Notes under the pieces: generated by a model | The model's input: only the letters and a program-made list of their open reading frames with translations | What the model was told of the DNA's origin: nothing | Database searches by the model: none | Assembly: GCA_024403675.1 (NCBI GenBank) | Contig: JAKSRH010000012.1 | Coordinates: 1-56,397, forward strand | Reading direction: 5' to 3' | Origin: Saccharofermentans sp. | GTDB lineage: Bacteria > Bacillota > Clostridia > Saccharofermentanales > Saccharofermentanaceae | Length of the DNA stretch: 56,397 nucleotides | In this document: positions 44,149 to 52,910 of the stretch, one piece after another | Layout: each line of letters begins with the position of its first letter | How positions within the stretch are numbered: the stretch's first letter is position 1 | Made by a program: the position numbers and the translations under genes

Positions 44149-44783
44149 TTATTATCTCCTTCATTACTAGACTTCATAAGCTCATCCAAAGTTAATCCAT
44201 AAGATGGAACAAACTTCTCCATGAAATATGTAGCCTCTGGTAAATTCATATCCACAATAGACTTCTCTAAAGTAGCCATTGCTGATTTAAACTCATTATT
44301 ACCACCTGTTATCTCAAGAAGACATTTTAAGTAAGCGGATATCTTATCTGCTGCTTTAACGATATCATGCATTATATTACCTGACTCATCTGAAAAATCA
44401 GGATCTAACAAATCAAGATATGTATCCTTAAGGAAATCTGGAAGTAAGGATGAAAGTCTCTCAGCAGCCTCATGTTCAACTTCCTTATACGCCTTCTTTA
44501 TTTCTTCATTTTTGTATTTAATAGGTGTAGGAAGATCGCCTGTAATGATTTCTGTACAATCATGAAACAAAGCATAAGACTGTATCTTATATGGATCTAC
44601 CTTTGCATCATCACTAACCATTTCATTATGAATCAATGCTAAAGAGTGTGCGATAATTGCCACATCAAAGGAATGTTCCTTAATATTTTCAATATCAGTA
44701 TTACGCATCAATCCCCATCTATTGATGTATTGCATTCTATTAAGCATGGCATAAAAGCCATAAATTCTATTATCTTCTTTCAT
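44145..44783 (-). CDS. yfbR: YfbR-like HD-domain 5'-nucleotidase
   Basis: The 212-residue protein carries HD-family metal motifs: EHSFDVAIIAHSLALIHNE (His), ALFHDCTEIITGDLPTP (HD), and the later DIVKAADKISAYLKC (Asp). These match YfbR, which removes phosphate from deoxyribonucleoside 5'-monophosphates. I start at the ATG 44783; a GTG 9 bases earlier sits inside the ribosome site AAGGTG. Its neighbour is a second HD enzyme, a dGTPase-like protein, so the two may act together on deoxynucleotide pools. The gene overlaps the glucosaminidase start (GTGA). Confidence 0.88.
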   Translation of the reverse strand: MKEDNRIYGFYAMLNRMQYINRWGLMRNTDIENIKEHSFDVAIIAHSLALIHNEMVSDDAKVDPYKIQSYALFHDCTEIITGDLPTPIKYKNEEIKKAYKEVEHEAAERLSSLLPDFLKDTYLDLLDPDFSDESGNIMHDIVKAADKISAYLKCLLEITGGNNEFKSAMATLEKSIVDMNLPEATYFMEKFVPSYGLTLDELMKSSNEGDNK

Positions 44784-44803
44784 ATCTATCACCTTATTTT
44801 TCC

Positions 44804-46021
44804 TTATACTCTATAAAGCTCGTCAAAACAAGCTCCTGCATACGCATCTGTCATGCCAGCAATATAATCCACTACTTTTCTAACAGGAACTGCATCCTTT
44901 TCAGGATGATTCTGATAATACTCAGCAAAATTTCTAATTGAAGGACTATCTGACTTGAGAGCCTTTTCAATATCAGAAGACGCATCCATAAACGCCTCGA
45001 AAATTGCTGCCATCTGAATCTCTACAGTCTTCTCATATGTTCTAATCTTTGGCGCACTATAAATCTTTTCAAAATTACTTGTAAGGAATTCATTCATAGC
45101 CTTAAAGTTACCCTCAGACATACGAATCTCATCACTATCAATACTGTTATGAATAAGGTCTCCTACAAGAATATTTATAGTCTCTGAATTTGTAGAACCA
45201 AGTCTTCTAATAACATCATCCGATAAGAATTCTGTACCACCAATAATTCCTGCTCTTCTTGCATCCTCAACATCACGTCCAACATAAGCAATCTTATCTG
45301 CAAATCTTACTACGCAACCTTCAAGTGTAGCAGGTGCATATCTGGATTTTTCTGGTTTACTCGATACCATTTCCTCTGGTTTATCACGCATAGGTACAAG
45401 TACAGATTCATTATATGTTTCGCCACAATGTGATACGATACCATCCCTTACTTCAAAAGAAAGATTAAGTCCGTTCACTTCAGGTTTACGATTCTCAAGA
45501 ATATCAATTACTCTGAGACTATGCACTTCATGTTCAAAGAATAAGTTAGGATCTACAGACTTGATACATTTATTAAGAGCACGCTCTCCAGTATGACCGT
45601 ATGGTGCATGTCCAAGGTCATGTCCCATAGCAATAGCCTGTATCAAATCAATGTTAAGATTTAAAGCTCTACCAATAATAGTAGAAATGTAATTTACATA
45701 AATAACATGCTCGATTCTTGAGCAAATATGATCATTAGAAGGATTAAAAAACACCTGTGTTTTATGACGAAGTCTTCTAAAAGATTGAGAAAAAATAATT
45801 CTTCCCATATCTCTTTCATAACAGCTTCTAATGACTGCAGGCTCCTCGTACTTCAAACGCCCTCTAGATTCGGAACTTCTCTGAGCAAAAGCTGACAAAT
45901 GACTTTCTCTCTCATCTCTCAAGATTTTGAGCATCTCTGTATCTTTGTCATTATTTATAAGCTGAGGCTCAAAGAAAATCTTATCAAACTCCTCACCATA
46001 GATATCAAACATGCTAGTCAT
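44804..46021 (-). CDS. dGTPase-like HD phosphohydrolase
   Basis: The 405-residue protein has the dGTP triphosphohydrolase signatures FRRLRHKTQVF, the first His in RIEHVIYVNYIS, HDLGHAPYGHTGERALNK with the HD pair, and later FEHEVHSLRVIDI. The family hydrolyses dGTP or other dNTPs to the nucleoside and triphosphate. GGAGG lies 10 bases before the ATG. It follows pcrA by 27 bases and precedes the YfbR-like gene by 20 bases. The substrate range cannot be decided by sequence. Cytoplasmic. Confidence 0.9.
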   Translation of the reverse strand: MTSMFDIYGEEFDKIFFEPQLINNDKDTEMLKILRDERESHLSAFAQRSSESRGRLKYEEPAVIRSCYERDMGRIIFSQSFRRLRHKTQVFFNPSNDHICSRIEHVIYVNYISTIIGRALNLNIDLIQAIAMGHDLGHAPYGHTGERALNKCIKSVDPNLFFEHEVHSLRVIDILENRKPEVNGLNLSFEVRDGIVSHCGETYNESVLVPMRDKPEEMVSSKPEKSRYAPATLEGCVVRFADKIAYVGRDVEDARRAGIIGGTEFLSDDVIRRLGSTNSETINILVGDLIHNSIDSDEIRMSEGNFKAMNEFLTSNFEKIYSAPKIRTYEKTVEIQMAAIFEAFMDASSDIEKALKSDSPSIRNFAEYYQNHPEKDAVPVRKVVDYIAGMTDAYAGACFDELYRV

Positions 46022-46048
46022 TTATATTCTTCCTCCAAATTGTCTTTA

Positions 46049-48496
46049 TCAGCCCTTCTTAAGAGGTGCTGATTTAGCAAGCATATTTTTACGCATACCA
46101 TCAAAATCCACCGTAATTAAGGCATCTCCTGCTACAGGTTCTACCTTAAGCACAACTCCGTCACCAAATCTATCATGTACTACTTTCATTCCGACTACAA
46201 TTTCAGCTGGGTTAAGTCCACCCTTTTTAACAACACCACCTGTAGTAGCTGGAGTCTTTTTCTTTATAAAATCAGAGGACAATGCACTAGCCAAATTACG
46301 ACGTGCCTCCTCGCGAGCAGGAGATGAAATCTGCTGAACACTTTTACGTTCTGGTTCTCTAGCACCACCCATTCTATAAAGATGCTCTGGATTAATCTCT
46401 CTTAAGAAACGAGATGGTGGAAAACACTGAGTTTGACCAAAGAGCATTCTTTGTCTTGTCAAAACAATAAACAAATTCTTCTTCGCTCTTGTAATAGCAA
46501 CATACATGAGTCGACGCTCTTCCTCCAAATCAGCAACAGTCTGAATTGACTTATAACTAGGAAAAATACCATCTTCTACACCAACAACAAATACCGCACC
46601 AAACTCAAGTCCCTTAGCACTATGAATAGACATAAGTTTTACATACTCTTCATTATCATCAGCAGAATCACCTTGAGTATATAAAGCAGCATTTTCAAGA
46701 TACAAAGAAAGCAATCCTCTCAATGTGTCTGCTGTCTTTATTTCCTCCTCAAATAAATCATCCTCACCAATATCATCATCTTGCTTAGAAGTAGCATCTG
46801 GATTAGGTCTATGATTCTTCTCGAATTCTGAAGCTTCAGACAAAAGCTCTTTAAGGTTCTCTACTCTATCTGTAAGTTCACCTTTACTTTCTCTCTGATC
46901 AATAATTTCCTGAATAATTCCAGATTCATTCTCGACAAAATCTACATAGTCTTTAAAACTCATATTATCGTCATCAAGAACATCTCTGAATCGACTAATA
47001 AGAGCAGAAAAACTTAGGAGTTTACCACTTACTCTAGCAAGCTCTGGGAATGACTGACATCTAGTACAAATATCCATCATAGATGTACCATTCTCGAGAG
47101 CAAGTTCTCTAATGCGGTCTACAGTCGTATCACCAATACCACGCTTAGGAACATTAACAATTCGATCGAAGGCAAGATCATCTCTATCATCACCAATAAG
47201 TCTCAAGTAGCATAAGATGTCCTTAATTTCCTTACGATCATAGAATCGCATGCCACCATAAATACGGAAAGGAATTCCTTTATCTCGTAAGGAAGACTCT
47301 ATGCTTCTAGAAAGCGCATTCATTCTGTACAAAATTGCACAATCAGAATACTTAAACTTACCCTTCTGAACCATTCTCTTAATGGTATCTGCAGTCCATG
47401 CAGCTTCTACAAGACCACTATCTGCATTCATTACAATAATCTTGTCGCCATCTTCACCATCAGTACGAAGGGCCTTGGATTTACGTCCCTGATTATTAGC
47501 GATAACCTCATTTGCAGCATCAAGAATATTACGAGTAGAACGATAATTCTGCTCGAGCTTAATTACCTTACAGCCAGGGAAATCCTTCTCAAAATTAAGA
47601 ATCATACGAACATCTGCGCCACGGAAAGCATAAATAGACTGATCATCATCACCTACTACACAAATGTTATTGTGACCCTTAGCCAAGAGCATAATTGCCT
47701 CATATTGAGGAGTATTAGTATCCTGATACTCATCAACCATGATGTACTTAAACTTATTGTGATAGTACTCCAAGACATCTGGATTCGTCTTAAGAAGGCG
47801 AACCATATTAATAAGGATGTCATCAAAGTCCATAGCATTATTTTCAATAAGCTTCTGGTTATACTTCTCATACACCTTAGCAGCTACCTGACGGAATTGA
47901 TCAATACCAGCAAGCTGAGCGTACTGCTCTGGGCTAACCATATGGTTCTTAGAATTGGATATCTCATACTGAAAATTTCTAGGCTTATAAATCTTCTCAG
48001 ATAATTCCAAATCCTGCATAGTTTGCTTAATAAGCTTAAGCTGATCGTCACTATCGAGAATATTAAAATTCTTTCCATAACCCAATACTTCCGCGTGTCT
48101 TCTGAGAATACGTGCAAAAATACTATGAAAAGTACCGCACCAAATATACTGAGATCTACCGCCTACCAAAGCTTCAATTCTTTCCTTCATCTCATTGGCT
48201 GCTTTGTTAGTAAACGTGATAGCAAGAATAGATCCAGGAGCAACATTATGGCGCTTCATCATATATGCTATACGATAAGTAATTACACGTGTCTTACCAG
48301 AACCAGCACCCGCTAAAATAAGCACTGGTCCATCAAGATGCTGAACTGCGTCAGACTGCTCTGGATTAAGTCCTTCAAGAAGCACTGAAGCATCTGCAGC
48401 TTCCACCTGAGCAGAATTATCGTTACTTACTTCGCTATAAATAGCATTAAGTTCATCAAAAAAATCCATACCGTTTGTGTTATCAAAATCATTCAT
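46049..48496 (-). CDS. pcrA: ATP-dependent DNA helicase PcrA/UvrD
   Basis: The superfamily 1 helicase unwinds DNA 3' to 5' in repair and plasmid or phage replication. The 815-residue product has the Walker A loop AGAGSGKT (residues 62-69), MVDEYQDTNTPQYEAIMLL (Walker B), GDDDQSIYAFRGADVRMI, the SIHSAKGLEFGAVFVVGVED motif and VAITRAKKNLFIVLTRQR, in the family order. A C-terminal PcrA-type domain ends VVHDRFGDGVVLKVEPVAGD. No ribosome site precedes the ATG, and a -10 box ends 6 bases upstream, so translation is likely leaderless. The gene leads an eight-gene run ending at thrC. Confidence 0.94.
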   Translation of the reverse strand: MNDFDNTNGMDFFDELNAIYSEVSNDNSAQVEAADASVLLEGLNPEQSDAVQHLDGPVLILAGAGSGKTRVITYRIAYMMKRHNVAPGSILAITFTNKAANEMKERIEALVGGRSQYIWCGTFHSIFARILRRHAEVLGYGKNFNILDSDDQLKLIKQTMQDLELSEKIYKPRNFQYEISNSKNHMVSPEQYAQLAGIDQFRQVAAKVYEKYNQKLIENNAMDFDDILINMVRLLKTNPDVLEYYHNKFKYIMVDEYQDTNTPQYEAIMLLAKGHNNICVVGDDDQSIYAFRGADVRMILNFEKDFPGCKVIKLEQNYRSTRNILDAANEVIANNQGRKSKALRTDGEDGDKIIVMNADSGLVEAAWTADTIKRMVQKGKFKYSDCAILYRMNALSRSIESSLRDKGIPFRIYGGMRFYDRKEIKDILCYLRLIGDDRDDLAFDRIVNVPKRGIGDTTVDRIRELALENGTSMMDICTRCQSFPELARVSGKLLSFSALISRFRDVLDDDNMSFKDYVDFVENESGIIQEIIDQRESKGELTDRVENLKELLSEASEFEKNHRPNPDATSKQDDDIGEDDLFEEEIKTADTLRGLLSLYLENAALYTQGDSADDNEEYVKLMSIHSAKGLEFGAVFVVGVEDGIFPSYKSIQTVADLEEERRLMYVAITRAKKNLFIVLTRQRMLFGQTQCFPPSRFLREINPEHLYRMGGAREPERKSVQQISSPAREEARRNLASALSSDFIKKKTPATTGGVVKKGGLNPAEIVVGMKVVHDRFGDGVVLKVEPVAGDALITVDFDGMRKNMLAKSAPLKKG

Positions 48497-48502
48497 TGTT
48501 CC

Positions 48503-48511
48503 ATTATACCA
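48503..48511 (-). promoter_or_regulatory. Extended -10 promoter of pcrA, leaderless
   Basis: TGGTATAAT ends 6 bases before the pcrA ATG, and no Shine-Dalgarno-like run lies between. No convincing -35 was found; extended -10 promoters can do without one. Confidence 0.55.
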
Positions 48512-48566
48512 AAGAGACTTTAATAAATCTCATAACTAATGTTCCATTAATAGGACTAATCAGCAT

Positions 48567-48598
48567 AAAAAAAGACGATCTGCATAACAGATCGTCTT
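48567..48598 (-). terminator. Terminator of the OB-like lipoprotein gene
   Basis: On the minus strand AAGACGATCTG-TTATG-CAGATCGTCTT is followed by TTTTT. It starts about 25 bases after the lipoprotein stop and also insulates pcrA from upstream transcription. Confidence 0.92.
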
Positions 48599-48622
48599 AA
48601 ATGTTAAAGTTTAGAACGTTAA

Positions 48623-49435
48623 TTACTTAACTGTAACAGATGTAAGGTGTGTGTTAGCACCCTCGTACCAGTAAAGGAAGCCCTCTACATCAACTGTCTG
48701 GCCCTCTTCGAGACCGCCAACGAGCTCATAGAACTCCTCATCAGAACCGTTGAGGTAGTACTCAAGGCAGAACTCATACTCAGCGTCATCCTTAGAAAGT
48801 GTTACATAGATATCATCGCCTGGCTCTTCGTTCTTATAAGCAACAGAAACAACTGTCATATCTGTGAAAGATACGAACTGGTTCTGGCTATCAATAAGCT
48901 CGTCTGTGCCAAGAAGATCCGTAACATCCTTAGCCTCTGCAATCCAGTTACCATCAAGAATCTCGAATGTAGCATCTACAATCTCAACTTCACCAGACCA
49001 CTCAGACTTATAACCTGTTACCTTAATCTCTGTACCTGGAACGAGAAGCTCAGCATCAGCCTCAGAACATGTCATGTTGTAAAGGAAGTAAGCACCATCC
49101 TCATCCTGGAGATAAACAGTAATCTGATCATCCCACCAAGACTGTGTAGCCTGTACATAACCTGTTACAACTACCTCAGCATCCATATCAGCAGCTACAT
49201 AATCAGCGTAAGACATAACGTCATCTGTCTCATCAACAACCTCTGTCTCTTCTGTCTCAACAGCCTCTGTCTCCTCAACTGTTGTCTCTGCAACTGTCTC
49301 CTCTGCTGTTGTCTCTGCAACTGTCTCTGCAACTGTTGTCTCAGCAGCATCTGTCTCTTCTGTATTTGTCTTAGCACAAGCAGCGAGGCTCATGAGCATT
49401 ACAGCGGACATTGTGAAAGCCATAAACTTCTTCAT
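48623..49435 (-). CDS. Lipoprotein with Thr/Glu-rich linker and OB-fold-like core
   Basis: The 270-residue product has a lipoprotein signal, MKKFMAFTMSAVMLMSLAAC, followed by about 45 residues of low complexity built from AETTV/EET repeats. After that comes a beta-rich core (EVVVTGYVQATQSWWDDQIT, then EIKVTGYKSEWSGEVEIVDA) that resembles an OB fold of the kind used for nucleic acid or carbohydrate binding. A second half has a similar strand pattern (VDVEGFLYWYEGANTHLTSV). The start at 49435 follows AAGGAG. Function unknown. The linker is encoded by near-identical 12-base repeats, which can vary in number. Confidence 0.75.
   Translation of the reverse strand: MKKFMAFTMSAVMLMSLAACAKTNTEETDAAETTVAETVAETTAEETVAETTVEETEAVETEETEVVDETDDVMSYADYVAADMDAEVVVTGYVQATQSWWDDQITVYLQDEDGAYFLYNMTCSEADAELLVPGTEIKVTGYKSEWSGEVEIVDATFEILDGNWIAEAKDVTDLLGTDELIDSQNQFVSFTDMTVVSVAYKNEEPGDDIYVTLSKDDAEYEFCLEYYLNGSDEEFYELVGGLEEGQTVDVEGFLYWYEGANTHLTSVTVK
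49250..49355 (-). repeat. Short in-frame tandem repeats encoding a Thr/Glu linker
   Basis: Near-identical 12- and 15-base units such as GTTGCAGAGACA and GTAGAGGAGACA-like variants alternate in the linker of the OB-like lipoprotein gene. They remain in frame, so copy number can change without breaking the gene. Confidence 0.65.
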
Positions 49436-49506
49436 AACTTTATACTCCTTTTTCTTTAAAGACTTCCGAAAAACAAGCATTTCGCTTATCCCTCGAATTC
49501 AGCCTC

Positions 49507-49534
49507 ATTATACTCTTAGGAGGTGTCTTGTCAC
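49507..49534 (-). promoter_or_regulatory. Promoter of the OB-like lipoprotein gene
   Basis: GTGACA (49529-49534) and a perfect TATAAT (49507-49512) are 16 bases apart on the minus strand. The -35 box overlaps the stop codon of the upstream binding-protein gene. An AGGTG...CACCT hairpin overlaps the spacer. Confidence 0.6.
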
Positions 49535-51135
49535 CTGTTTTTACCCTTTACTTTTGAATAAACGACAAATGCACCAATTAACACCCAGCAAACACATAAA
49601 GATGTTAGCAAAATAACGGAAGTTTTAGGCATTGGTCCCAAGGCAGAAATAGTTTTTGCACTATCTTCCGTCTCAATTTGATCAAGTCTATACTGAGCAT
49701 TTACATCATCATAAAGTTGCTTAACAAACTCATCATTAAACTCACCATGTCTCTTCATAGTTTTTGTTGTATTTTCAATAAGAGCACCAGCAGCCTCACG
49801 AAGAGAAGTAGAACCATTAAATACTGGTGTTGTAAATGTGTACTGAACATTATCAAGAAGAAGCTTTGATGCACTAATCTTTACATCATAGTGATCTGCA
49901 TCCTCGCCACTTCTAGAAAGATAATCGATATATGCAGGATCGTTTTGTGCCTTAGATGTAACCGGTACATAACCCTCTGTCTGCGCATAAGAAATCTGTA
50001 CATTATTGGTAATCAAATACTGCGCAAAAAGCCAAGATGCTAATACTTCCTGAGGATCTTCCTTATTGAACACACATACTGATGGACCCTGAGAAATCAT
50101 TTGCATGTTCTCAGTATCATACTGTGGAACAGGATAGACTACTGTTTCAAAATCAATAATCTTACTCTTATCAATATCAACATTAGGAGCACCTGTTCCC
50201 ATCCAAGTAGCACCAGCTGTAGAGTCGACTGCAAAGATACACTGACCAGCATTAAGGAAATTTGCGGGATAACCAGAAATAGCAAAAGTAGAGAATGAAC
50301 CGGTTCCTGCATGTTCTGCAATAGTAGCAAGAAGGTCTGTAGTAGTATCATTAAAAATCTCAATTTCTGCGTTAGGTGTAGAATAGCCTGCGCCGAGCTG
50401 ACGAAGCATAGTAATCATCATGTTATCAGTTGACTTGTAGATAAAAGGGATAAGTGTTTTCTGACCATTGATGACAAAATTACCATCATCACCCTTTTTC
50501 ATAGCGGCCTCAGATACTTCCCAGATAAAATCCCAAGTCAAAACTTCAGGCAAAGTATAACCAAGCTGCTCGACATAAGTCTTATTCACATAACATGCCT
50601 CAGTAGAGCGCATGTAAGGAAGAGCATAATGGATACCTCCGATAGCGCATTCCTCCATGAACTGAGGGATAACTTCATCCTTAGTAGGAGAGTCAAATAG
50701 CACCTCAGAACCACCAAGACCATATTCCTTATCATCAATCAAATCATCAAGTGGAACTACAACATTCTCACCTGTCATATATGTCGCTATATGGTCAGGA
50801 TAAGTGATACAAACATTAGGTGTTGTATTAGTGGCAATGTTAGTAATTACATCGTTATAGATGTTAATGTAATTAGAGTAAAGCTTCATATTTACATGAA
50901 TATTAGGATACAAAGCCTCAAAATCCTCGATAGCCTGATTGTAAATAGCTGTCTGATACACATTTGTATCATTTTTGGCCCAGAAAGTAATCTCATACTG
51001 ACGGCTCATATCAAACTCATCTGGTACATCAAAAGCAGTAATGGTTCTCGCTTTATGGCAACCACTACCTACCAAAGGAAACATAGCAATAATAAGTACC
51101 ATTAGGACGCTTGTAAATTTACGAAATAAACTCAT
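49531..51135 (-). CDS. ABC substrate-binding lipoprotein with C-terminal membrane anchor
   Basis: The 534-residue protein opens with a lipoprotein-like signal (MSLFRKFTSVLMVLIIAMFP, then GSGC) and a solute-binding domain (ITFWAKNDTNVYQTAIYNQA, IEDFEALYPNIHVNMKL) of the carbohydrate/glycerol-phosphate type. Unusually, a second membrane segment (about residues 504-526, TSVILLTSLCVCWVLIGAFV) with a basic tail ends the protein, so it is tethered at both ends. Its ATG overlaps the stop of the permease gene (ATGA). It is the last gene of an ATPase-permease-permease-receptor operon. The ligand is probably a sugar or sugar phosphate. Confidence 0.87.
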   Translation of the reverse strand: MSLFRKFTSVLMVLIIAMFPLVGSGCHKARTITAFDVPDEFDMSRQYEITFWAKNDTNVYQTAIYNQAIEDFEALYPNIHVNMKLYSNYINIYNDVITNIATNTTPNVCITYPDHIATYMTGENVVVPLDDLIDDKEYGLGGSEVLFDSPTKDEVIPQFMEECAIGGIHYALPYMRSTEACYVNKTYVEQLGYTLPEVLTWDFIWEVSEAAMKKGDDGNFVINGQKTLIPFIYKSTDNMMITMLRQLGAGYSTPNAEIEIFNDTTTDLLATIAEHAGTGSFSTFAISGYPANFLNAGQCIFAVDSTAGATWMGTGAPNVDIDKSKIIDFETVVYPVPQYDTENMQMISQGPSVCVFNKEDPQEVLASWLFAQYLITNNVQISYAQTEGYVPVTSKAQNDPAYIDYLSRSGEDADHYDVKISASKLLLDNVQYTFTTPVFNGSTSLREAAGALIENTTKTMKRHGEFNDEFVKQLYDDVNAQYRLDQIETEDSAKTISALGPMPKTSVILLTSLCVCWVLIGAFVVYSKVKGKNR

Positions 51136-52004
51136 CCCTTTGTACCTCCTCTAGATACACCCGCCATAATCTTCTTGTGGAAAATAAGGAAGATGATAAT
51201 AAGTGGCACAGAAATAGCAACAACCGCCGCCATCATGGCAGGAATATTTTCACGACCAAAACCATTTTCGCGGATTTCCTGAATACCATTAGAAACCAAG
51301 TAATATGTCGCGTCATCAGTAATAAGTCTTGGCCACACGTAAGAATTCCAACACTCAATTACTTTAAGGATAATGATTGTTACCACCGTTGGCTGACAAA
51401 TAGGAATCATTACCTTAAAAAGATATTTTATGTCAGATGTGCCATCCACTTTCGCTGCCTTATAAAGGTCCTCAGGGATTTGCTCAAAATTTTCCTTAAG
51501 AAGGTAAATGTAGAACACAGATGTTACTGATGGCAAGATAAGTCCCATAAAGGTATTACGCATACCCCAGTCAGTAATAGTTACAAAGTTTGTAATTACC
51601 ACAAGCTCGTTAGGAATCATCATAAGGGAAAGGAAAAGCGTAAATAACAAGTTTTTACCCTTAAACTGAAGTCTAGAAAAAGCGAATGCAGCAAATACAG
51701 TAACAAACACCATAATTGCTGTAGTAAGCACTGTAAAGATAATTGTGTTTACAAAGTAACCTCCCAATGGAACTGCTGTAAATGCATCTTTATAATTCTT
51801 AATTGTTGGATCAAGAGTATAAAGCTTAGGTGTGTACTCTGCGTTATAACTACCATATCCCTTGAAGGAAGTAAGAATCATCCAATAGAATGGGAACAAT
51901 ACCATAAGTCCCCATACTCCAAGGAAGAAATATGTAATCACATTTTTTGTGATTCGGGCAGTTTTTGCTCTTTTGCTTATAACATCATAAGATTCATTAG
52001 TCAT
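51132..52004 (-). CDS. Carbohydrate ABC permease, UgpE/MalG type
   Basis: The 290-residue protein has six membrane segments, the first in NVITYFFLGVWGLMVLFPFY, and the coupling EAA loop KAAKVDGTSDIKYLFKVMIP. The C-terminal SRGGTKG resembles MalG-like subunits. It is the second permease of the importer. AGGAGG before the ATG is about 7 bases away. The start of the receptor gene overlaps its stop, so receptor and permease are coupled. It works with the product of 52017-52910 and the ATPase at 52907-54019. Confidence 0.92.
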   Translation of the reverse strand: MTNESYDVISKRAKTARITKNVITYFFLGVWGLMVLFPFYWMILTSFKGYGSYNAEYTPKLYTLDPTIKNYKDAFTAVPLGGYFVNTIIFTVLTTAIMVFVTVFAAFAFSRLQFKGKNLLFTLFLSLMMIPNELVVITNFVTITDWGMRNTFMGLILPSVTSVFYIYLLKENFEQIPEDLYKAAKVDGTSDIKYLFKVMIPICQPTVVTIIILKVIECWNSYVWPRLITDDATYYLVSNGIQEIRENGFGRENIPAMMAAVVAISVPLIIIFLIFHKKIMAGVSRGGTKG

Positions 52005-52016
52005 AATCTGCCCTCC

Positions 52017-52910
52017 TTAATTAATAGAATTCTTTCCCGAAATCAGGAGATTAATTACTGTGATTGTAAATACAATGGCAAAGAGTATGAGTGCTGCAGC
52101 AGATGCATAGGAAGGATATCCTCCTGCGTTACCATAAAGCATGTCATACACATAACCAACAATAGTATTCATACCTGCTGCATTAAGGTTAGTACCAAAG
52201 ATAGCAACCTCATCAGAATACGCTTTGAACGCACCGATAAAACCTGTGATTACAAGATAGAAAATCATAGGTGAAATCATTGGCAAAGTAATTCTTGTAA
52301 ATGTACGAAAAGAACTTGTGCCATCAATCTTTGCAGCCTTGTAATAAACATCATCTACGGATGCCAAAGCTGATGTAAGAATCAAAATCTTAAATGGCAT
52401 TACAACCCAGATTGTGTAAAAACACATGACAAACATCTTGGCCCAATAAGGTCCATCAATAAAGTCAATTGGTCCGCTACCAAAAAGCTTAATAACCATG
52501 TTAACAAGACCATCTGTATAAGGTGTCTTTTTGAACATAATCATAAAAACGAGACCTACTGCAAGAGTATTTGTTACGTAAGGCAAAAAGTAAATTGTCT
52601 GGAACAAATCTCTAAGCTTCTTAATAGAATTAAGGCCAAGAGATATAAGAAGTGCGATACCAGTAGAAAGTGGAACCGTAATAATTACGATAATAAACGT
52701 ATTCTTTATAGCCTGAAGGAAATACTTATCGTGCAATACATATGCGTAATTAAACCAGCCTGTACCATAAGATGTCTGCGAAGCGGAGTTATATCCCTCT
52801 TCAAAAGAGTAAATGAGTACATCAATAAGTGGATATACCATAAATACTCCAAGGAACAGAATCGCAGGGAGCAAATAAAGCCAGGCCTTTATGTTACCTG
52901 CTTTTCTCAT
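52017..52910 (-). CDS. Carbohydrate ABC permease, UgpA/MalF type
   Basis: The 297-residue protein has six membrane segments starting AWLYLLPAILFLGVFMVYPL and the coupling EAA loop KAAKIDGTSSFRTFTRITLP. The ATG overlaps the upstream ATPase stop by four bases (ATGA), so the components are made together. The C-terminal part TITVINLLISGKNSIN is short. Ligand not determinable. Confidence 0.92.
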   Translation of the reverse strand: MRKAGNIKAWLYLLPAILFLGVFMVYPLIDVLIYSFEEGYNSASQTSYGTGWFNYAYVLHDKYFLQAIKNTFIIVIITVPLSTGIALLISLGLNSIKKLRDLFQTIYFLPYVTNTLAVGLVFMIMFKKTPYTDGLVNMVIKLFGSGPIDFIDGPYWAKMFVMCFYTIWVVMPFKILILTSALASVDDVYYKAAKIDGTSSFRTFTRITLPMISPMIFYLVITGFIGAFKAYSDEVAIFGTNLNAAGMNTIVGYVYDMLYGNAGGYPSYASAAALILFAIVFTITVINLLISGKNSIN

